From NCBI RefSeq assembly GCF_022605165.1, contig NC_063076.1, positions 1,116,001 through 1,180,000 on the forward strand: 64,000 nucleotides of DNA, written 5' to 3'. Below are positions 1 to 11,161 of this stretch, piece after piece. Under the pieces are notes generated by a model. It worked only from the letters and a program-made list of their open reading frames with translations, searched no databases and had not been told where the DNA came from. Numbering within the stretch: position 1 is the stretch's first letter; the number at the start of each line of letters is the position of its first letter. A program made the position numbers and the translations under genes. Source of the stretch: Purpureocillium takamizusanense. Taxonomy: Eukaryota; Ascomycota; Sordariomycetes; Hypocreales; Ophiocordycipitaceae.

Positions 1-2537
1 AGATCTACTCGGAAAAGTCGTCGGCATGGGCCTCATACCTGGGCAGCGGCCAAGGTGCCGAAGACGATGTAAGCCTCGCCATGCACAGCAGCCTCCTCGC
101 ACTCAAGGTCCTGCGACGCCTCATCGTCTTGGGCTACGAGCGGCCACACACCGACAAGTCGGTCGAGCAGCTTTGGACCTTGTCCCAGAATCAGTTCGGC
201 CAGCTCCTCAACGTTGTCGACCGCGAGTCCAAGAACCCGTCTGCCGTCCAAGACCTCATCGGGAAGCATCTGATGCAGTTCACGAAGCTGCACATCGATG
301 TAGCTGAGCAACAGCCGGCGAGCTTCTCGATGCTCCCTGATTCGTTGTCGCTCGTCCACGCCTACTGGGACCTCGTCTCCAAGTTTGCCGAAGTGTTTGA
401 CAAGTCCGGCGGCATCAGGCAAGGTTCAGGTGATGCCGCAAAGGCCAAGGTTGAGGGTCCTCTCCAGGAACGGTTAGCGTTGAGAGGTCTGCTACTCCTC
501 CGAGCCTGCGTGAGAATCGCCTTTCAGCCCGTGCAGACCTTCAAGTACCGGACGCCAGAGACCAAGGCGGAGCAGGAGCAAGCCAAGGCCATGATCAAGA
601 CGGAGCTTCTCAAGGACGACTTTGTCATCCCAATCGCCAATGCCATCATTACCCATCTTTTCGTGTTCCGTAGGTCGGACCTCGAAGCCTGGGAGGAGGA
701 CCCCGAGGACTGGGAACAGCAAGAGCAGAGCGAGGGAAATGCGTATCAGTGGGAGGTGCGGCCGTGCGCCGAGAGGCTCTTCTTGGACCTTCTCACCAAC
801 TTCAAGCAGCTCATCGTGCCCCCTCTACTGTCGTACTTCCAGACGGCTCAGTCGCCTCAGGCAGACATAGCAACGAAGGAGGCAGTGTACACGGCCATGG
901 GCTTGGCTGCTGCCCATGTCTGTAACGACTTTGACTTTGACTCCGTATTGAAATCCACCATCGTCAACGATGCGCAGCAGCAAGGCGGCCTCCACAAGGT
1001 GCTTCGCCGGCGGATCGCCATCCTCATCAGCCAGTGGGCACCGGTCAAGCTTTCAGATGACAGTCGGCCCGTGGTATATCAGATCTATCAGCACTTCCTC
1101 AACCCCAACGACGAGACCAATGACCTCGTCGTCAGAATTACGGCGGCCAGACAGCTACGATGGATCGCCGACGAACTAGGCTTCAGCACCGAAGCATTCC
1201 TACCTTACACCTCGGATGTGCTCACACAGCTTATCCAGCTAACGCAGAGCGTCGACGTGGACGAAACAAAGCTCGCCATTCTCGAGTCGATCAGGATCCT
1301 GGTCACCAGGATGGAAGAGCAGGTCTCGCAGTTTGGAGATCAGCTCATGGCAGCCCTCCCCAGTGTCTGGGAGGGCTCTGGGGCGGAAGAATACATGATC
1401 AAGCAGGCCGTCATTGCGATTTTCGCCGCCCTCGTCATGAGCATGGGAAGCAACTCTCAGCGATACCAAAACTTGATGATCCCGTTATTGTCCGAGGCTG
1501 CGCGACCAGGCTCGGACCTGCACGTGCATCTCATCGACGAGTCGCTCGAGCTGTGGAACTCGATCCTCATGCAGAGCCACGCACCGCTTGCTCCCGAGGT
1601 CATCAACCTCGCCGAGATGGCGCTGCCGCTGCTGGAGTATCAGTCCGATACCGCATGCCAAGCGCTCACCGCCGTCGAGTCCTACCTGCTACTCGCGCCA
1701 AGCGCGATGCTCGAAGATCGACTGCGCCGGCCGACCCTCACCGCCCTGGCAGGAACGCTAGACTCTAAGAGCCGTGAGATGGTGCGCGTCGGCACGGTGT
1801 GTGTCGAATACCTGATCCGCTCGGCCGCCGAGCTGGGAGGCTCAAGCGGCGTCTCCGTCATCATTCAAGACATGATCGAGACGGGCTTCATGAGTAAGAT
1901 TATGACCAACCTGCGGGATGCCTGGGAGGCACACCAAACGACTGGTCCCAACCGGAGAGTCAGCAAGCTCAACACCGTCACCGAAGGAGATTACTTTGCG
2001 ATACTCGGGCGGCTAGCCCTTGCCGAGCCCAACCTGTTTGTGCAGATGCTCACCACGTTTGGCAGCGTCGACCAGGTCTGGGCGTGGCTCTCGTCGGAGT
2101 GGTTCTCCCACCTGCTCGGCATGGATCACCTTGAACGGCAGAAGCTGTACCTTCTCGGGCTGACGCGACTCCTCGAGGTGCAGTCCCCGATGCACGAGCT
2201 GGTCCTCAGCAAGCTCCAAGACTACTTCGACATGTGGACCAACATCATCATGGAGCTGCAGGACGGCGTGGTCAACAATACGGACACGCTCATCACCGGG
2301 GAGCTGGAGGCGACCGAGTACGACACGCCAAAGACGGACGCCGAGCGGCGCATGATGAGCAAGGATCCCGTCCACTCGGTGCACGCGTTTGGCTTCGTCG
2401 CGCCGCGGCTGCAGGAGCTGGTGGCGCGAGCAGGGGGCGAGGCGGCGTTCGAGGAGACGTGGGCAGCCAACGTGGACAAGGACGTGCTGGCAAGGTTTCA
2501 GGAGATTGCCCGGGCGATGCAGCATCAGCAGCAGTAG
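1..2537 (+). CDS. kap120: Importin-beta family karyopherin Kap120/importin-11, 5'-truncated by window edge
   Basis: The reading frame is open from base 3 to the TAG at 2535-2537, giving 844 visible residues with no intron. It is all-helical HEAT-repeat-like sequence. Blocks such as LRWIADELGF followed by FLPYTSDVL, and FKQLIVPPLLSYF, resemble the importin-11/Kap120 branch of nuclear transport receptors, which carry cargo through the nuclear pore with Ran-GTP. The family is normally about 1,000 residues, so I infer that roughly 150-200 N-terminal residues, including the Ran-binding importin-N region, lie upstream of the window. An acidic stretch (EEDPEDWEQQEQSE, near visible residues 215-230) is typical of this branch. 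The stop lies inside a CAG repeat: the last codons are glutamines and four more CAG codons follow the TAG before a TGA. The family call is firm; the exact orthology is from remembered family features. Confidence 0.88.
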   Translation, partial: IYSEKSSAWASYLGSGQGAEDDVSLAMHSSLLALKVLRRLIVLGYERPHTDKSVEQLWTLSQNQFGQLLNVVDRESKNPSAVQDLIGKHLMQFTKLHIDVAEQQPASFSMLPDSLSLVHAYWDLVSKFAEVFDKSGGIRQGSGDAAKAKVEGPLQERLALRGLLLLRACVRIAFQPVQTFKYRTPETKAEQEQAKAMIKTELLKDDFVIPIANAIITHLFVFRRSDLEAWEEDPEDWEQQEQSEGNAYQWEVRPCAERLFLDLLTNFKQLIVPPLLSYFQTAQSPQADIATKEAVYTAMGLAAAHVCNDFDFDSVLKSTIVNDAQQQGGLHKVLRRRIAILISQWAPVKLSDDSRPVVYQIYQHFLNPNDETNDLVVRITAARQLRWIADELGFSTEAFLPYTSDVLTQLIQLTQSVDVDETKLAILESIRILVTRMEEQVSQFGDQLMAALPSVWEGSGAEEYMIKQAVIAIFAALVMSMGSNSQRYQNLMIPLLSEAARPGSDLHVHLIDESLELWNSILMQSHAPLAPEVINLAEMALPLLEYQSDTACQALTAVESYLLLAPSAMLEDRLRRPTLTALAGTLDSKSREMVRVGTVCVEYLIRSAAELGGSSGVSVIIQDMIETGFMSKIMTNLRDAWEAHQTTGPNRRVSKLNTVTEGDYFAILGRLALAEPNLFVQMLTTFGSVDQVWAWLSSEWFSHLLGMDHLERQKLYLLGLTRLLEVQSPMHELVLSKLQDYFDMWTNIIMELQDGVVNNTDTLITGELEATEYDTPKTDAERRMMSKDPVHSVHAFGFVAPRLQELVARAGGEAAFEETWAANVDKDVLARFQEIARAMQHQQQ

Positions 2538-2551
2538 CAGCAGCAGCAGTG
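2518..2551 (+). repeat. CAG trinucleotide tract spanning the kap120 stop codon
   Basis: The end of the importin ORF reads as CAG/CAT codons, then TAG, then four more CAG codons, then TGA. The stop therefore looks like a one-base variant of the repeat unit. Confidence 0.9.
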
Positions 2552-5500
2552 AAAAGGACAAGGAGAAGGAATCGGGTGGGCTTGTACACGACGTGACGAA
2601 CCACAGCATGACGGATGGCATTAGATAATGATATACCTGCGCGCTCTTGAGCGCGATACAATTTTTGCCGTTGAAAACGTACCACGACTGCCGTCCAGCA
2701 CGTGTGACTCCGGATCTTGCCCTGCCCATGCTTCCAGTCGATGACGGATTTTCTCTCGCCGCGCGTTGACATGCCTCGATCGACAACAACAACTTTCAGC
2801 TGCTGCGCACAGCCCATGCGACCGAGATCGGGCCGTCGGATATGCAACCAATATACCTACGTATTCAGCAACAATGGCTCCACGCTTGATGAGCCCCCGC
2901 CGTGGTCTACTTTGTAAGCGGGATAGCATACAACGGCATCAGCAGCCATGCCGGGATTGCCATGCTTTTCTCCACTGTACCTGTATTCTACGGAGTTGGA
3001 GTACGAAGTAGTATACATAGATATTATAACGCGTTCGCTGCCGCTGCGCCGGAGCGCCCAGTCCTCCTCCTCCCCAACTCATCTCCGATCGTGCATCTGC
3101 GCCCTACCGTACGTTGATCTGCCCTGATCTAATCTGAGAGCGCCCCCGGAGGCGGAGCACAGAACGGCCTTATCGGTACGTGCCGCGTTTCAGGTACTGA
3201 TCCCAGTTTCTCCACGGGCGGGTCGCATATGCATGTACGTACGTCTGTGCTGTGGCTGTTGAAGATTGTAGATGGAGATGGAGATGGAGATTTCTGGGGG
3301 CTTGATCGGGTTACGGCTCTTGGCAAGCGTAGAGCCCGTGGGACAAGGGGGGAAAGGCGGTAGATGTGAGGACCCAGGGGGGGAATCATATAGACTCTGT
3401 GCACACGCTCGGCTCGGACTATCAAGGGTGTTGTTCTTTGCTGTTTTATTGTCTTTGTCTGCATGGGACGTAGTGGCGACGACCGGAATAACTACTAACC
3501 TAGCAAGCTAGTAGTAGCCGAAACCACCGCAGGCAGAGAGAGGAAGGAGTTCCGTTCCGTCTAGTTAATCAGAAGCCAAAAGAAGCAACGAGCAGACCAG
3601 ACTTTCTCTCATTGACCCGAGGCATCAGGCTACACTAGACTGCAGTCAGAGAGACATGCATATCTAGCGAGTTGCATAGCGCGCCAAGCTACTTTACACT
3701 TCGTACATACACCCCCCCCCCCAACAATGAACAAGGCTCCCATATGGATAAATGGACTGCCTGTGACTATGTCTGGGAACCCCCACACAGCACAAGGAAC
3801 CGCATCCGCGTCGTCGCCAATGCAGGGGTTAGTGCAGCAGCGTGCTCGTCACCCCGAAAGGGGAACTGGGCATGGATGGAGCAGGGAAGAAGTTGACGAG
3901 TGTCTGGTTCGAGAGGTGTAAGCGGGCTCTCTCGCACCGGCGCACACAGTGGGCTGGGGCTGGCCACCCCCATGTGCCGTGTAGGGATGTATTCGTAGAC
4001 TAGAGTATTAATCGTATATGTATGTGCATAGCCCACCACGCTGAGGCCTAATGAGCCAACTCGGCCCGTTTGATGGCCACCGCAAGCAAGATGGTGACTG
4101 GAGCTTCCACGTGCGACCATGGAGACAAGACAATCGTTTGATTCATCAGCCATCCGGATCAAGTTTTCTTGTTGAAACCACGGCCGGCAGCTACATATGT
4201 GCCCAAGTATGTACTGTACTAACTTACTCGACCCATCGCATCATCACCCGACAGCCCATCAACGCGGGCAGAGTGCCAGGCAGCAGCAGCAGCGTGTGTG
4301 CCCTTGTCCCCCTGCGGGTCAGGGCGAGCTATCCCTCAGCCAGTCGCATCGCAACTTTTTTCGTTACAACCGCGATGATGCCTGCCTGGGCTTGATGCTC
4401 AGCAGTTCATCAGGGCCCTGCTGCCACCTCCCCCCGGCCGGCCCCCCCCCCCCCACCCCATCATCCCCCCGGTCCTCGCCCTCGGCAGGGGCAGGGACCA
4501 AAAAACCAGCCCATGCATCCAACCCCAGCATCAACGCCGACTGGTCGTGATCAAAGCCCTCCTCCATCCGATCATCATCGAGGCCTTTCCACCCGGCGGG
4601 CTCTTACCGTGCGCACGTCCCCTCCTTCCCGGCGGCAGTTGAGGCCGAGATTCCGCCATGAGACGATCATCTTCACGGCCTCGAAATTGTCCAGGACGTG
4701 GTACGAACCACGAACCGCATTTCGACAAACCCTCGTCTTGTCCACTCACTCGTATTTTCGTATCCCTCATGTCGTCGTCTGCCGAGGTGTGCTTCTTCTC
4801 TGTCGGTCTTGCTGCGCCGCTCGAGACTGGAGGCACATATTGAAGGAAGGGCGGGGGAGGGCAAGGATCGAGCGCACACCTCTTTCGCCCATTGTTTTTT
4901 CCTCTTGTCAGCTTTGTTGTAGGTACGTAATTCGCAGGTGTGTCTCGGTGTGTGTGTGCGCGCGCAGGGCCTGGGGCAGTAACGTGAGTAGTACATACGT
5001 AGCTTCAGCCATAACTACCTATTATGCCATGTAAGTTAGTACCAGACGCTGCAGTGGTCGCTTATACCTAGCCTGGCCTGGGATCCAAGCGCGAGGGTTT
5101 GCGCCTCCCATCCCAGCAAACGCGAATCCTACGAAAAAAACATGTCCGAGCGGCACCGCAGCTCTTGGTCAACTAGACTTGGCCGAAGGTAACCCCCCAC
5201 CCCCCCTTTTTTTTTCTAGGTCCTTTTCAGAGGCGTCCTCCAGCTAAGGTTGGCCGCGCCATGAATGCAGATCTGCACCTGACACACGGGAGCGCTTTCT
5301 TATCGTTACGGTTGACAACTTTGACATGGACGGATGGATGGATGGATCCCGCTTGATGGATCATGGCGGGTCGTCGTCGCTGTCGATAACTAGTTTGGCT
5401 GGCGAAACTGGAGAGCCGCCCCCCCGAACCCCTGCCCGCCTTGGAGGACGCCCTCGGCAAGCAGTTGTGGTCCTGTCCCGTTACTCTCACAGTCTGGGCT

Positions 5501-6581
5501 CACACCGGTCTGCCCGTTGGAGGCGTCAAGATGTCGTCAACATCCGGATCGCCGCGCGCCCTATCCCGTCGGATCAACGTCATCTCCTACGGTGCAGTTC
5601 TCCCACGCTCCCCTTCCCCGAACATCGCCGCGACTTCAGTCACGAAATCCTCGCCGTCGACGTCGCCCCCGCCGGGCAAATCAAAGGCGGCCGCTTACAA
5701 TCATGGGCATCGGCAGGTAGGTAGGTCACGAAGCAGATGATCTTCCCACGAGCAACAAAGGGGAAAAGACGAGCGGCCCTCAGTTGGCCGATATCACAAG
5801 CCCGTGATCTCGCATCGCAGCACCGCATCTTCCCGCCCCCCCCCCCCCAGCAGCTGCACCATGTGCCTCGGCAGGCACCGCGCGCCATGCATGCATGCAT
5901 TCATGCCGGGCGCTCGCTCAACGGACTTCGGGATCTTCCTTTGAACACACGCACACCAGGCGGGTAAGGGCTAACGGGTAAACCCCCCCCCCCCCACCGG
6001 CTGTGCCGCTAGCAAGAAAAGCACAAACCCTCCCCTCCCCCCGGGTCGGCTGGCGGCACCCCAGCCAGATGTTGTCTCTTCAGCGCGGACAGGGTCCATT
6101 TTGCGGGGGTGGAGACGCCGATCCCGTAACCTGGCTGTGGTAGTAGACTGAAGTAAACCTTGATGAACCCACCCGCACGGCCGGGACCAGACGGTCTCCT
6201 CTATCTGCCTCTCTGCCGGGCGTGGTGGAGGCAGTCAAGGAATGAATGGATCCAAGCAGTGAGTGAGGTTGAGGGGTCTGGGCGATAGATGTGCCTCGAG
6301 GGCTTATATCTTGTTGTGGAAGTCCCCCCCAGTCCCCCCCCCCCCTTGACGACCTCGACTCCCCCCCAGGTGCGGTCTTGGTTTCCACGTAATGCTTTGT
6401 TCGTGAGCGCACGTCTCGTTTCATGCATACGAGCCGTCGCCATACGGCACTTGTTCATACTACTCTTACTTGATCAACATCTGCTGTCGACTCGACTCAA
6501 TCTCGGCAGTCGACGACCGCGTATGCTCATGTGCGACCTCGAGTACAGTAGTAGAACAGCGTCCACGCGCAACGAGCCGTT
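2552..6581. other. Gene-free 4 kb between kap120 and the CFEM receptor
   Basis: I see no ORF with recognisable protein character. The stretch holds simple repeats: a GATGGA run near 3271-3292, GGAT repeats near 5329-5347, GCAT repeats near 5885-5902, and C homopolymers at 3712-3722, 4442-4454, 5836-5848, 5983-5995 and 6334-6345. The final few hundred bases probably contain the promoter and 5' UTR of the receptor gene. The region may hold a non-coding transcript, but nothing in the sequence proves it. Confidence 0.6.
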
Positions 6582-8399
6582 ATGAGGCCACCAATAACAC
6601 GACATCTCGTCCTCTTCGCCACAACACTGCTGCTGCTTCCATGCCTTTCGCTATGCCGTGAGAGTGTCGTCTGGGCACGATTCGACAACGACTCTCTTGC
6701 CGACGCGCTTTCACGGGCGCCGTCATGTGCCGTACGTCTCGAGGACTTGACATTGCACCGCCCTTTCCTCGCCCCCCCTTACTGCGCAGACGAGTCCCCT
6801 CTACACACCAGACGTTACAGGGTCGTTCTGACAGAAATTTGACTCCAGACGAAATGCCTCGAGGCCGCCCTCGCGGACACGGCCTGCTCCGATGCCCAAT
6901 GTCTCTGCTCCCATGAGGACATGGAGGACGCCACCACGAGCTGCGTGCTCGGGGCGTGCAATCGACCCGACGCCTTCAGTCAGTCCCATCCATGCATGCA
7001 CTTACACACACCAGCCTCCCAGGTCTGTCTGTGAGTGATGACAAGGCCACACATGCTGACGCAGCTTTTCGCGCGCGTGCGTGCGATTCGATGCAAAGCA
7101 GAGACCAAGAACCTCACCGAGACGGCGTGCGCGCGTCCACGCCGCGACGCGTCCACCCGCTACGACGTCATGAACATCACCATGGGCACCATCACGACGC
7201 TCGTCGTCGTGGCGCGCATCGTCTTCAAGCGCGCCTTTAGCCACCGCCGCGCCCTCAGCGCCGACGACTGGGTCATGCTCGCGGGCATCGTCCTCGGCGT
7301 GCCCACCATCATCGTCAACACCCTGGGGCTCACCAGGCACGGGCTCGGCAGGGACGCCTGGACGCTGCCGCCCGAGGAGCTCGCCGACTTCGTGCTCTAC
7401 TTTTACGTCATGGAGGTGCTGTACCTGACCCTCATGGCCATGGTCAAGCTCGCCCTGTCGCTCTTCTACCTCGGCATCTTCCCTGGCGTGGGCATCCGCC
7501 GCCTGCTCTGGGGCACGGCCGCGTTCAACGTGGCCGTCGGCATCTCCGCGGTGGCGGCGGCCATCTTCCAGTGCACGCCCATCAGCTACTACTGGACGCA
7601 GTGGGTGGCAGACACGCCCGGGACATGCATCGACATCAACCTGGTCGGGTGGGTGCACGGGTCCATCAACGTCGCCGTGGACATTTGGCTGCTCGCGATA
7701 CCCCTGAGTCAGATACGCCGGCTTGAGCTGCACTGGAAGAAGAAGGTTGGCGTGGCCATAATGTTTCTCACCGGCATATTGTAAGTGCCCTCCTTGCCTC
7801 ACACGTTTCTTTTAACACCATTTCATACTACCACAACCCCCCTTCGCATACGCATCTCGCTTGGGTTTCAAATCTAATCTAAGCTGACGTACGCGGGTCG
7901 CAGCGCCACCATCGTCTCGATCCTCCGGTTCCAGTCCCTCATCCACTTCGCCAACTCGCTCAACCCGACCTGGGACCAGTGGAACGTCGCCTGGTGGTCC
8001 ACCATTGAGATCAACATCGGCATCATATGCGCGTGCCTGCCGACGCTGCGCCTGATGCTCGTGCGGCTCTTCCCGCGGGCCCTGAGCAGCTCCGCCGACT
8101 ACCACGGCGGCAACGTCACCACCACCACCACCAGCAGCGCCACCGCCAACACGGGCCGCGGCGGCACCGTCGTCGCCCCGCGCGGCATTCTCGTGCACCA
8201 GCACGTCCGCGTCTCGACGTCGACCATCGACATCGCCTTGACGGACGACCTGGCCAAGCACATGAGCGGCAAGTCGTGGGAGATCAGGACGCAGGGGAGC
8301 AGTCGCGCGAGGAGCAGCCAAACGCAGAGCGTGACGGCGGAGTGGGCCAGTGAGCCTACTGAGTTTCTCGATGCACATACATACGGCCGTGCTTTGTGA
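6582..8399 (+). CDS. CFEM-domain, Pth11-like seven-transmembrane receptor
   Basis: Join 6582-6731, 6849-6978, 7099-7780, 7904-8399 gives 485 residues. Exon 1 encodes a signal peptide (hydrophobic core [17 protein letters not shown]). The exon 1/2 junction then forms a CFEM domain, with cysteines spaced as PSCATKC, then C.D..CLC, then C.LGAC (residues about 46-85). The rest is a fungal rhodopsin-type bundle: hydrophobic helices alternate with loops, with an RRALSADDW motif and [11 protein letters not shown] in an extracellular loop. It ends in a Ser/Thr-rich cytoplasmic tail from about residue 390. CFEM-Pth11 proteins are plasma-membrane receptors of Pezizomycotina; the rice-blast member Pth11 acts in surface sensing before infection. 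The ligand here is unknown. Introns 1 and 3 have good consensus (GTACGT, GTAAGT). Intron 2 (GTCAGT, acceptor AAAG at 7098) is required by frame but its acceptor is the weakest. Confidence 0.88.
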
Positions 8400-9238
8400 T
8401 CCAAAAATGGTTTGGGCGGTTCGGTGTTGGCGGCGTTTAGGAGGGGGTTGGGCCAAAAGGCTCGTTGAGTTGCACTGCCAGACTCGTGAGTTGTTGAAAG
8501 TTACTGCACATACATATACAATCTACATGTACATTATTTATAAAGAGCTGTGAGTGTCGTTTGGAAGTAGGACTTCGCCTATGCATATTAATGGACCCTG
8601 TGTGTCTGAAGAGTTGAAGACCCTTGCAAGGTAATAAGACAAGACCCGTCGATCCCTAAACATCGTGTGCACATACACTTCAAGATGTACTGGTAGCTCA
8701 AGGCTACGCACGACCGTGTCTGGGACTCTGGTGCAGGATGAGGGGGTTCGAGTCCGTCGTAACGGAGAAAATGGAAGAAAGACGATGAAACGCTTCAGGC
8801 ATCAACGCGTGTGCCACGGCCCAGGCATGTCTGGTTTCTTCCTAAAATGATATTGTGCGCGGAATGTGCATGGACATATATAAGCCCCTCAAACTGACAT
8901 CAAGTCTATCGTAGCGTGTCGCACACGTAGGGGTACATTACTACTATAGCCCGGCCGAATTGCCGGACTCGGTGTCGCGCGCGCCCGAAGATGCCTCGGC
9001 TCGTCCGCCCCGCCACCCGCCCCGCCCCGCCCCGCGCCGTATCGCACCTCTGCACCCGCACCGCACCCCCGAAACCCCGGGACTATCTCACTTCATTTCA
9101 GTCAAGAAACGACGTCGAAGTCAGTCTACCCCCAGATTCTCTCCTCCGCATCTCGCAGCGAGTCCCGTTGCGTCTTCCTCAACCCCCCCCCCCTTCTTAC
9201 CTTCCTGGCCAATAATCCTGGCTACCATTCCTCACACG
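8400..9238. other. Intergenic, receptor to oxidoreductase (839 bp)
   Basis: This holds the receptor 3' UTR and the oxidoreductase promoter. A perfect 5-bp hairpin (GTAGC/GCTAC) occurs near 8692-8706, and a tRNA B-box-like GGTTCGAGTCC at about 8746-8756. These do not form a tRNA (see rejected items). The last 150 bp before the next start codon are C/T-rich, as is common for fungal promoters. No gene seen. Confidence 0.55.
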
Positions 9239-9279
9239 ATGCGCGGAATCGAGATTAAGGAATACGTCAAGGTGCGTGC

Positions 9280-9332
<53 letters not shown>

Positions 9333-10789
9333 GGACTGTCTTGTCCGCCTATACCTCCGTCTGCCCCTTGAAAGCCCACCACAGTCGATGCCGTCCCTTT
9401 GTTGGGGGGGTTGGCGAGTGAGTAAGATGGCGATGGTGTCACCACGATGCAAGTGACAAACAAGATCAAACGAGACGCTCATCAGGCTTTCTTTCGAATC
9501 ATCGCAGGGCCCCGCGGAGCTCAAGGTCACGGACCTGCCCGACCCGACGCCCAAGGCCGACGAGTACCTGATCCAGGTGCACGCCGCGGCGGCCAACTTC
9601 TTCGACATCCTGCAGGTGCAGGGCAAGTACCAGAACCAGCCGCGTACGTTTTCTCACCTTCCCCCCTTGTTTTACCCTTTCTATTTCACTCTGCTTTTTC
9701 CCCATACTCATCGAGGACGGTAAACAAGAGAGAGAATTGCACAGCTGACATAGCATCGTAGCGTTCCCCTGGGTCGCCGGCGCCGAGTTCGCCGGCACCG
9801 TCATCTCCGCCCCCTCCAAGGCCGGCGGCGGCGGCAACAAGTTCAAGCCGGGCGCGCGCGTCTTCGGCGCCTCGCAGGGCGCCTACGCGACGCGCCTCTG
9901 CGCCAAGGAGTCCGTCCTGCTGCCCGTCCCCGACGGCTGGTCCTTCCAGGAGGCCGCCGGCCTGTTCGTCACCGCGCCCACCAGCTACGGCGCCCTCGTC
10001 GTCCGCGCCGGCGTCAAGCAGGGCGACCACGTCCTCGTCCACGCCGCCGCCGGCGGGGTCGGCCTGGCCGCTGTGCAGGGTGAGTGAACTGTCAAGCACC
10101 TTTTTTGATCTTGGTGGTGGTGTTGATCCTAGAGTCCTGTTCCCCCTTTTTCCCCTGCCCTGGCTGGCTGGCTGTCTATATATGACTGCCATGTCATTGT
10201 GTAGCGAGATAGGAATCCAAGTGAGCTGACCACGGCATCATCATGGCCATAATACGCAGTCGCCAAAGCCTTCGGCGCCACCGTCATCGCCACCGCCTCC
10301 ACCCAGCGCAAGCTCGACATCGCCCGCTCCTTCGGCGCCGACCACGTCGTCTCGTACAACGACGCCGAGTGGCCCGCCAAGGTCAAGGCCCTGACGCCGC
10401 AGAAGCGCGGCGTCGACATCGTCTACGACCCCGTCGGCCTCGTCGACAAGTCCACAAAGTGCACCGCCTGGAACGGCCGCATCCTCGTCGTCGGCTTCGC
10501 CGCCGGCTCCATCGAAAAGGTCGCCATGAACAAGGTCCTCCTCAAGAACATCTCCATCGTCGGCATCCACTGGGGCGCCTACGCCGTCCACCAGCGCGAC
10601 ATGATCCCCGTCGTCTGGCGCGGCATCATGGACCTCGTCGCCCAGGGGAAGCTCAAGGGCACCGTCTACGACGACGACGAGTTCGTCGGGCTCGAGCGCG
10701 TCAAGGATGCCCTCGTCGCCCTGGGGGGTCGTGGGACATGGGGCAAGGTCGTTGTCAAGATTCCGCAGGGCGGAAACAGCAAGCTGTGA
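9239..10789 (+). CDS. Medium-chain dehydrogenase/reductase, NADPH:quinone oxidoreductase-like
   Basis: Join 9239-9271, 9508-9643, 9762-10079, 10260-10789 gives 338 residues. The N-terminal GroES-like fold contains AAAANFFDILQVQGKY, then PFPWVAGAEFAGTV. The nucleotide-binding motif HAAAGGVGLAAVQVAKAFGA (about residues 145-165) is the AxxGGVG form of quinone oxidoreductases. The catalytic-zinc residues of classical alcohol dehydrogenases are not evident. The C-terminal half includes VDIVYDPVG and VVGFAAGSIEKVAMN, as in zinc-free QOR-like MDR proteins. The family reduces quinones or enones with NAD(P)H; the substrate here cannot be read from sequence. Three of the four exons are joined in phase 1 and protein motifs run cleanly across every junction. 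Intron 1 carries a long GT repeat close to its 5' splice site. Confidence 0.9.
9284..9331 (+). repeat. (GT)24 microsatellite inside intron 1 of the oxidoreductase
   Basis: About 48 bases of uninterrupted GT dinucleotide begin 12 bases after the 5' splice site of a 236-nt intron. Such a tract can be polymorphic in length and can form Z-DNA. Confidence 0.97.
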
Positions 10790-11161
10790 TGGCGCTATGA
10801 GTGTGAACGTGGGAGGCCTGACTCAAGGTGTGGCCTCGCGACACGCAGCTCAATATCGCCGTTGTACATTACACGTGGCAAAGCTGCACTCTCAAGAGTT
10901 AGAGTTGCGATACTAGTATTTCCCAATGCCCAGCATCACGGCAAAGGCACGATTGGCATGCCCAGGTATCTCCTATTCAGGTCTTGTTAGCCGCTCCAGC
11001 GGCTGTACACTGCACTGCACCACCACCAGCAACAACATGGGCGTGTCTCCTCAGCCGTTGACGCCTCCGAGAAAGCGGCCGACGTCCTCGCGTCGCCATG
11101 AGCCGTAACCTGTCGTAGTCTCTCGTCCGCTCACGCAGAGTCGGTATCCTTGCATCATTGT
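10790..11161. other. Convergent intergenic, oxidoreductase / dsk2 3' ends
   Basis: This 372-bp stretch holds the two facing 3' UTRs. I see no ORF or RNA gene; exact polyadenylation sites are not determinable by eye. Confidence 0.6.

Noticed and set aside
5520..5720. Short segment INVISYGAVL that recalls aldose 1-epimerase
   Set aside because: Only about ten residues match a family style and the following sequence does not continue it in any frame, so neither a gene nor a pseudogene can be supported.
8680..8775. tRNA-like segment: box-A-like GGTAGCTCAAGG and box-B-like GGTTCGAGTCC
   Set aside because: The T stem has a mismatch, no seven-base acceptor stem can be formed between the flanks, and the spacing and D-arm do not fit. 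It may be a chance match or a tRNA remnant.
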